Shown here: in pieces, positions 5,400-8,602 of the stretch
Layout of the letters: each line of letters starts with the position of its first letter
Position numbering within the stretch: the first letter of the stretch is position 1
NCBI GenBank assembly: GCA_019100305.1
Contig: JAHRHW010000176.1
Location: forward strand, 1 to 8,602
From: Candidatus Thiodiazotropha taylori
GTDB lineage: Bacteria > Pseudomonadota > Gammaproteobacteria > Chromatiales > Chromatiaceae
Length of the DNA: 8,602 nucleotides
Reading direction: 5' to 3'
Translations under genes and position numbers: made by a program
Notes under the pieces: generated by a model
What the model saw: the letters and a program-made list of their open reading frames with translations, nothing else
Databases searched by the model: none
Told to the model about the DNA's origin: nothing

Positions 5400-6977
5400 T
5401 CAGTTTGGAATATAGTCCTCAAGTAATGGTACTACCTCTCCAGCAAATTCTGCGAGACGCGTGTCACCATCTCCCCACTCTTCCGCATCACTAATATTCG
5501 TTGTCAACCTGACCAGGGCTCCATCTGTACGATGTTTCGTTAATCCGTCCAGAAAAAGATACCATTTTACCAGCCATTCATTGGCAATCACACGGCCACG
5601 TTGCTGAAACCAGTAATAAACCAATTTCTTGGATTCTCCACGCATAATAACCAGCCGATTGACTTTTAAAGGTTTTCCATTCACATGTAGCCCCGGTAGA
5701 TCTATTTCCTTTACTTCATCTATCTCCCAGCCTCCACCGGGAATACAGGACCGAGGACTATGAGCCGCTGAACCAGCCTGTTGTGAAGCATAATAGGCTG
5801 TATAGAAATTAACTAATGAACCTAGTGAATTAGCATAATCACCAATTATATAATCATCTAAATTGAGTGACTTAAGATATTTTTCCTCAATAACATCCTC
5901 ATCACCCTGCCAACTTCCAATTTGAGAAGGAAAAGTACCGAAATTCTGCCTATCTGGCATGATCTGCTGTTGATTTTTTACATAAAATGAACTGACAGCA
6001 ATGATGGAAACGGATACAAGAATCGCATAGTGGACGGAAGTAACGGGCCTGACACGAAAGGTCATCCCCTCCGGTAAGGGTTTTGGCATCTCGAGCCCGA
6101 AAACATCTTTGAGTTTTCGATTTGGTGCCCCGATCTTGGCCAAAAGGGCCATCTCAATAAGTAAAATCACAAGGCAGGACATGAACACAACCCAGCCCTC
6201 AAAATAATGCAAAAAGCCATCGGCCTGATCCTGTCCCCAATTGTCAACCAGCACACCAATAACTCCAATACGAAAGCTATTCATCAATACTGTTATTGGG
6301 ATACTTGATAAAAAAACGACAGCACGTTTCCAGAACTCTACCCGGTAGAGATAAGCAGCAAGAAAGGCGAGACTTACTAAAGGAAAAAGATAACGTAACC
6401 CATTGCAGGCCTCAACAACCTGGAGTTTGTAGCTGCCCAAATCTATGACATTACCTTCAAGAAATACACTAATCCCAAACCAGCGTATAACCTCAACACC
6501 TAGTTGTGATGAAATGAGTTGTAATTTCCCAGAGAGGTTATTGTATATAAATGGTGGAAGTGGAACAATGAAAAAAAGCAGCAAGAGAGGACCAGCAACT
6601 AGCTTAAATGCATGCCACCCTAGAAGCGCATATACCAAGCCAATAACTACTAAAACCAAGGCATATTGTATTAAAGTGAAAGTAGTAGCAATTTCTCCCA
6701 TAAAAAAAAGAAATGCAGCTAATAGTATAATACAAACTCCAAGCCATGAAGGGTTAAAGTGTGTATTTATCAAATGATCACGTCTCTGCCATATTAAGTA
6801 TGCAGTAATAAAAGGCAGAAAATATGCGTAACCATATTCCTCCTTGCTACTCCATCTTCCAAACATATCAATGATTCCATTCCAGAAACCATAGACAAGT
6901 ATGAGAGCAGAAATGGCGATTATTCCCCAGATTTTTGGTGAATTGCGCCAACCTAAATGGATTTTAGTTGTTACCAT
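5400..6977 (-). CDS. xrtD: Exosortase XrtD-type with fused C-terminal EpsI domain
   Basis: Exosortases are inner-membrane cysteine proteases/transpeptidases that recognise a short C-terminal sorting tail on exported proteins. This 525-residue protein has an N-terminal exosortase part (about 1-285) with eight or so hydrophobic helices. It carries the full catalytic set: Cys191 in VVEACNGLRYLFP, Arg236 in LMNSFRIGV and His257 in ADGFLHYFEGW. A linker is followed by one more membrane helix (about 315-332) and an EpsI/DUF3485 domain (about 340-525) with the signature HSPRSCIPGGGWEI at 406-419. The blocks VPLPPFIYNNLSGKLQLISS, FLEGNVIDLG and FLHYFEGWVVF, plus the built-in EpsI, resemble the VPLPA-CTERM-specific XrtD class. 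XrtA-type enzymes usually read NGLRAY and VDHLIYGW at the matching places. The ATG at 6977 has AGGGA close upstream. No substrate protein is in the window. The exosortase/EpsI call is near certain; the XrtD subclass is likely but from memory of the family. Confidence 0.88.
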   Translation of the reverse strand: MVTTKIHLGWRNSPKIWGIIAISALILVYGFWNGIIDMFGRWSSKEEYGYAYFLPFITAYLIWQRRDHLINTHFNPSWLGVCIILLAAFLFFMGEIATTFTLIQYALVLVVIGLVYALLGWHAFKLVAGPLLLLFFIVPLPPFIYNNLSGKLQLISSQLGVEVIRWFGISVFLEGNVIDLGSYKLQVVEACNGLRYLFPLVSLAFLAAYLYRVEFWKRAVVFLSSIPITVLMNSFRIGVIGVLVDNWGQDQADGFLHYFEGWVVFMSCLVILLIEMALLAKIGAPNRKLKDVFGLEMPKPLPEGMTFRVRPVTSVHYAILVSVSIIAVSSFYVKNQQQIMPDRQNFGTFPSQIGSWQGDEDVIEEKYLKSLNLDDYIIGDYANSLGSLVNFYTAYYASQQAGSAAHSPRSCIPGGGWEIDEVKEIDLPGLHVNGKPLKVNRLVIMRGESKKLVYYWFQQRGRVIANEWLVKWYLFLDGLTKHRTDGALVRLTTNISDAEEWGDGDTRLAEFAGEVVPLLEDYIPN

Positions 6978-7170
6978 TGTCCCTAATTTGGTGTTATCTG
7001 TAATGTGTTAAGTATTGTCCAAGCGAGATACTCATAATAAATTGAACCACTTCACATATTGCGAGATCTTCTAAGGACTATTTCAATGTACAACTGAACA
7101 ATTTTCTCTAATTGAGAATGTGATAATGAATTTATTCAATGAATAAACAAATACACTTATCCTAATGTTC
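6978..7170. other. AT-rich gap between fcl and xrtD
   Basis: This 193-base stretch has no gene. TTTATTC/GAATAAA around AAT (7131-7147) forms an AT-rich near-perfect palindrome 24-40 bases after the fcl stop. It would be a weak hairpin without a clean T-run. I found no convincing sigma-70 or sigma-54 promoter for xrtD, though the gap is long enough to hold one. Confidence 0.4.
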
Positions 7171-8112
7171 TTAACGTCTAAATGTTGTCTGATTGTCCAA
7201 ATACCACTTATAAGTCTGTTGAATACCGTCTTTTAAAGTTGTTTGTGCTTTCCAGCCCAACGCTGATAATCGGCTCACATCTAAAAGTTTCTGTGGCGTT
7301 CCGTCAGGCATACTAGAATTGAATTCGATTCGTCCTTCAAATCCAACCACTTCTGCTACAAGTTTCGCAAGATTACTTATTGAAATATCCTCTCCTACAC
7401 CAATATTTAATATATCAGTGATATTATTTTTATTCATTACAAAAATACATGCATCAGCCATATCTTCAACATAGAGGAACTCTCTACGTGGATTTCCAGT
7501 ACCCCAGACAACGACTTTTTCTTTACCCTGAATTGCAGCTTCGTGAAACTTTCTTATAAGTGCTGGGAGTACATGAGAATTTTCCAAATCAAAGTTATCA
7601 TTTGGACCGTACAAGTTAGTTGGCATAACAGATACATAGTCAGTTCCGTACTGCCTATTATAAGCTTCACACATCTTGATCCCGGCTATCTTGGCTATTG
7701 CATAAGGTTCATTCGTGGGCTCAAGTGAACCGGTTAGCAAATATTCCTCTTTCATAGGTTGAGAACAGTGCTTAGGATAGATACATGAACTACCAAGGAA
7801 CATCAGTCTCTTTGCGCCACTTGCATAAGCCGCTGATATGACATTAAGTTCAATGGTTAGATTATCGACTATGAAATCTACAGGATAAATGTCATTTGCA
7901 TGTATACCACCAACTTTCGCTGCCGCTAAGAATACATAGTCTGGTTTTTCTTGTGAAAAAAAATCATTTACTTGATTTTGGTCTGTCAAATCCAATTCTG
8001 AATGTGTACGCATCAATAGATTAGACCATCCCTCTCTTTTAAGGCTCTGCACTATAGCAGAACCTACTAGACCACGATGGCCAGCAACATAAATCTTTTC
8101 ATCCTTTTCCAT
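7171..8112 (-). CDS. fcl: GDP-L-fucose synthase
   Basis: Fcl (WcaG) is the cytosolic NADPH-dependent 3,5-epimerase/4-reductase that turns GDP-4-keto-6-deoxy-D-mannose, the product of Gmd, into GDP-L-fucose. From the ATG at 8112 the protein has 313 residues, the usual length. It shows the nucleotide loop GHRGLVGSAI (11-20), LGSSCIYPKH (106-115) with catalytic Ser108 and Cys110, and YAIAKIAGIK (137-146) with Tyr137/Lys141. PTNLYGPNDNFD follows, then SHVLPALIRKFH with catalytic His180, and RREFLYVEDMADA. A TTG at 8118 is in frame, but the AGG of the ribosome site is 8 bases from the ATG and only 2 from that TTG, so the ATG is preferred. The gene starts 12 bases after the gmd stop, the standard gmd-fcl operon pair. 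It is clearly AT-richer than the rfb genes on the left. Confidence 0.96.
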   Translation of the reverse strand: MEKDEKIYVAGHRGLVGSAIVQSLKREGWSNLLMRTHSELDLTDQNQVNDFFSQEKPDYVFLAAAKVGGIHANDIYPVDFIVDNLTIELNVISAAYASGAKRLMFLGSSCIYPKHCSQPMKEEYLLTGSLEPTNEPYAIAKIAGIKMCEAYNRQYGTDYVSVMPTNLYGPNDNFDLENSHVLPALIRKFHEAAIQGKEKVVVWGTGNPRREFLYVEDMADACIFVMNKNNITDILNIGVGEDISISNLAKLVAEVVGFEGRIEFNSSMPDGTPQKLLDVSRLSALGWKAQTTLKDGIQQTYKWYLDNQTTFRR

Positions 8113-8124
8113 TGTCAACGCCTA

Positions 8125-8602
8125 TCACTCATAATATCGATAAGAGCGAAATCCGGCTTTTTCAATTACAAGGTCCTTTTTAGCAAGCGCCAAATCTTCC
8201 CGAGCCATCTCAGTAACCAGATTGTTGAAAGTTATTTCTGGTACCCAGCCAAGTTTCTTTTTCGCCTTAGTAGGGTCGCAAAGTAATGTCTCGACCTCTG
8301 TTGGCCTGAAATACCTAGGATCGACTCTCACCACAACATCCCCAGGTTTTGGGCCACTGTCGTTGACATTATTTTCTACGACACCACGCTCATCTAATCC
8401 TTCACCTTCCCAACCCAGGGTAATACCTAACTCATTAGCTGCAGAATCAACAAATTCACGGACAGAATGCTGTTCACCAGTACCTATCGTGAAGTCATCA
8501 GGTTCCTGTTGTTGCAGCATCAACCACTGCATCTTGACGTAGTCATGTGCATGCCCCCAGTCTCTGAGTGCATTCATATTTCCCAAATAAAGGCAATCTT
8601 GA
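8125..8602 (-). CDS. gmd: GDP-mannose 4,6-dehydratase, 3' part (starts outside the window)
   Basis: Gmd dehydrates GDP-D-mannose to GDP-4-keto-6-deoxy-D-mannose, the precursor of GDP-L-fucose and also of GDP-rhamnose and perosamine. The frame is open from the window edge: it reads QDCLYLGNMNALRDWGHAHD, continues with YVKMQWLMLQQ, TGEQHSVREFVD, then DPRYFRPTEVETLLCDPTKA and KKKLGWVPEITF, and ends in TGA at 8127-8125. This is the C-terminal 158 residues of a family about 370 long. The missing N-terminal portion with the NADP loop and the catalytic Tyr/Lys lies beyond 8602. A TTG inside this stretch (codon ending at 8584) could be mistaken for a start, but family sequence continues upstream of it. 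DPTKAKKKLGW and RDWGHAHDY are diagnostic. It is followed 12 bases later by fcl, so the two are surely co-transcribed. Confidence 0.96.
   Translation of the reverse strand, partial: QDCLYLGNMNALRDWGHAHDYVKMQWLMLQQQEPDDFTIGTGEQHSVREFVDSAANELGITLGWEGEGLDERGVVENNVNDSGPKPGDVVVRVDPRYFRPTEVETLLCDPTKAKKKLGWVPEITFNNLVTEMAREDLALAKKDLVIEKAGFRSYRYYE

Noticed and set aside
8113..8118. TTG start for fcl at 8118
   Set aside because: The ribosome site AGG would be only 2 bases from it, while it is 8 bases from the ATG at 8112.
1..8602. A gene for an exosortase substrate with a VPLPA- or PEP-CTERM tail
   Set aside because: None of the open frames ends in such a motif followed by a membrane helix and basic residues; substrates must lie elsewhere.
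1..8602. CRISPR array, tRNA, rRNA or insertion sequence
   Set aside because: No regularly spaced repeats, no tRNA-like cloverleaf arms and no transposase motifs were seen on either strand.

Overview
The window holds seven protein genes, all on the minus strand, so transcription runs from high to low coordinates. In that order they are: gmd (3' part only), fcl, an exosortase/EpsI fusion of the XrtD type, the TPR-repeat lipoprotein prsT, rfbB, rfbA, and rfbC (5' part only). I see no tRNA, rRNA, CRISPR array, transposase or integrase. The gene set is a cell-surface polysaccharide and protein-sorting locus of a Gram-negative bacterium. The exosortase sequence and the moderate GC of the rfb genes suggest a gammaproteobacterium, possibly an environmental or sulfur-oxidising lineage. 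That placement is inference, because no phylogenetic marker gene is present.

Layout. Positions 8125-8602 carry the C-terminal part of GDP-mannose 4,6-dehydratase. It is followed 12 bases later by GDP-L-fucose synthase (7171-8112), so the pair makes GDP-L-fucose. After a 193-base AT-rich gap comes the 525-residue exosortase (5400-6977), whose N-terminal membrane half carries the Cys/Arg/His catalytic set and whose C-terminal half is an EpsI domain. A 353-base non-coding gap with several small palindromes and a direct repeat precedes prsT (2638-5046), an outer-membrane-type lipoprotein built almost wholly of TPR repeats. A 379-base gap follows, with a strong hairpin near the prsT end and a TATAAT promoter element near the rfbB start. 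Then comes a tight rfbB-rfbA-rfbC operon with 2-base spacers, making dTDP-4-keto-6-deoxy sugars on the way to dTDP-L-rhamnose. rfbD is not in the window.

How the genes fit together. The two nucleotide-sugar routes (GDP-L-fucose, and dTDP-L-rhamnose or a related sugar) would supply glycosyltransferases encoded elsewhere. The exosortase would recognise a short C-terminal sorting signal (VPLPA-CTERM for the XrtD class) on secreted proteins and process them, in a setting that is typically linked to exopolysaccharide. PrsT is a known companion of such systems, though its exact role is unknown. No sorted substrate, glycosyltransferase or chain-length regulator is in the window, so the locus clearly extends beyond both ends. 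Base composition falls from GC-richer rfb genes on the left to AT-richer xrtD and fcl on the right, which hints that the cluster was assembled from parts of different origin.
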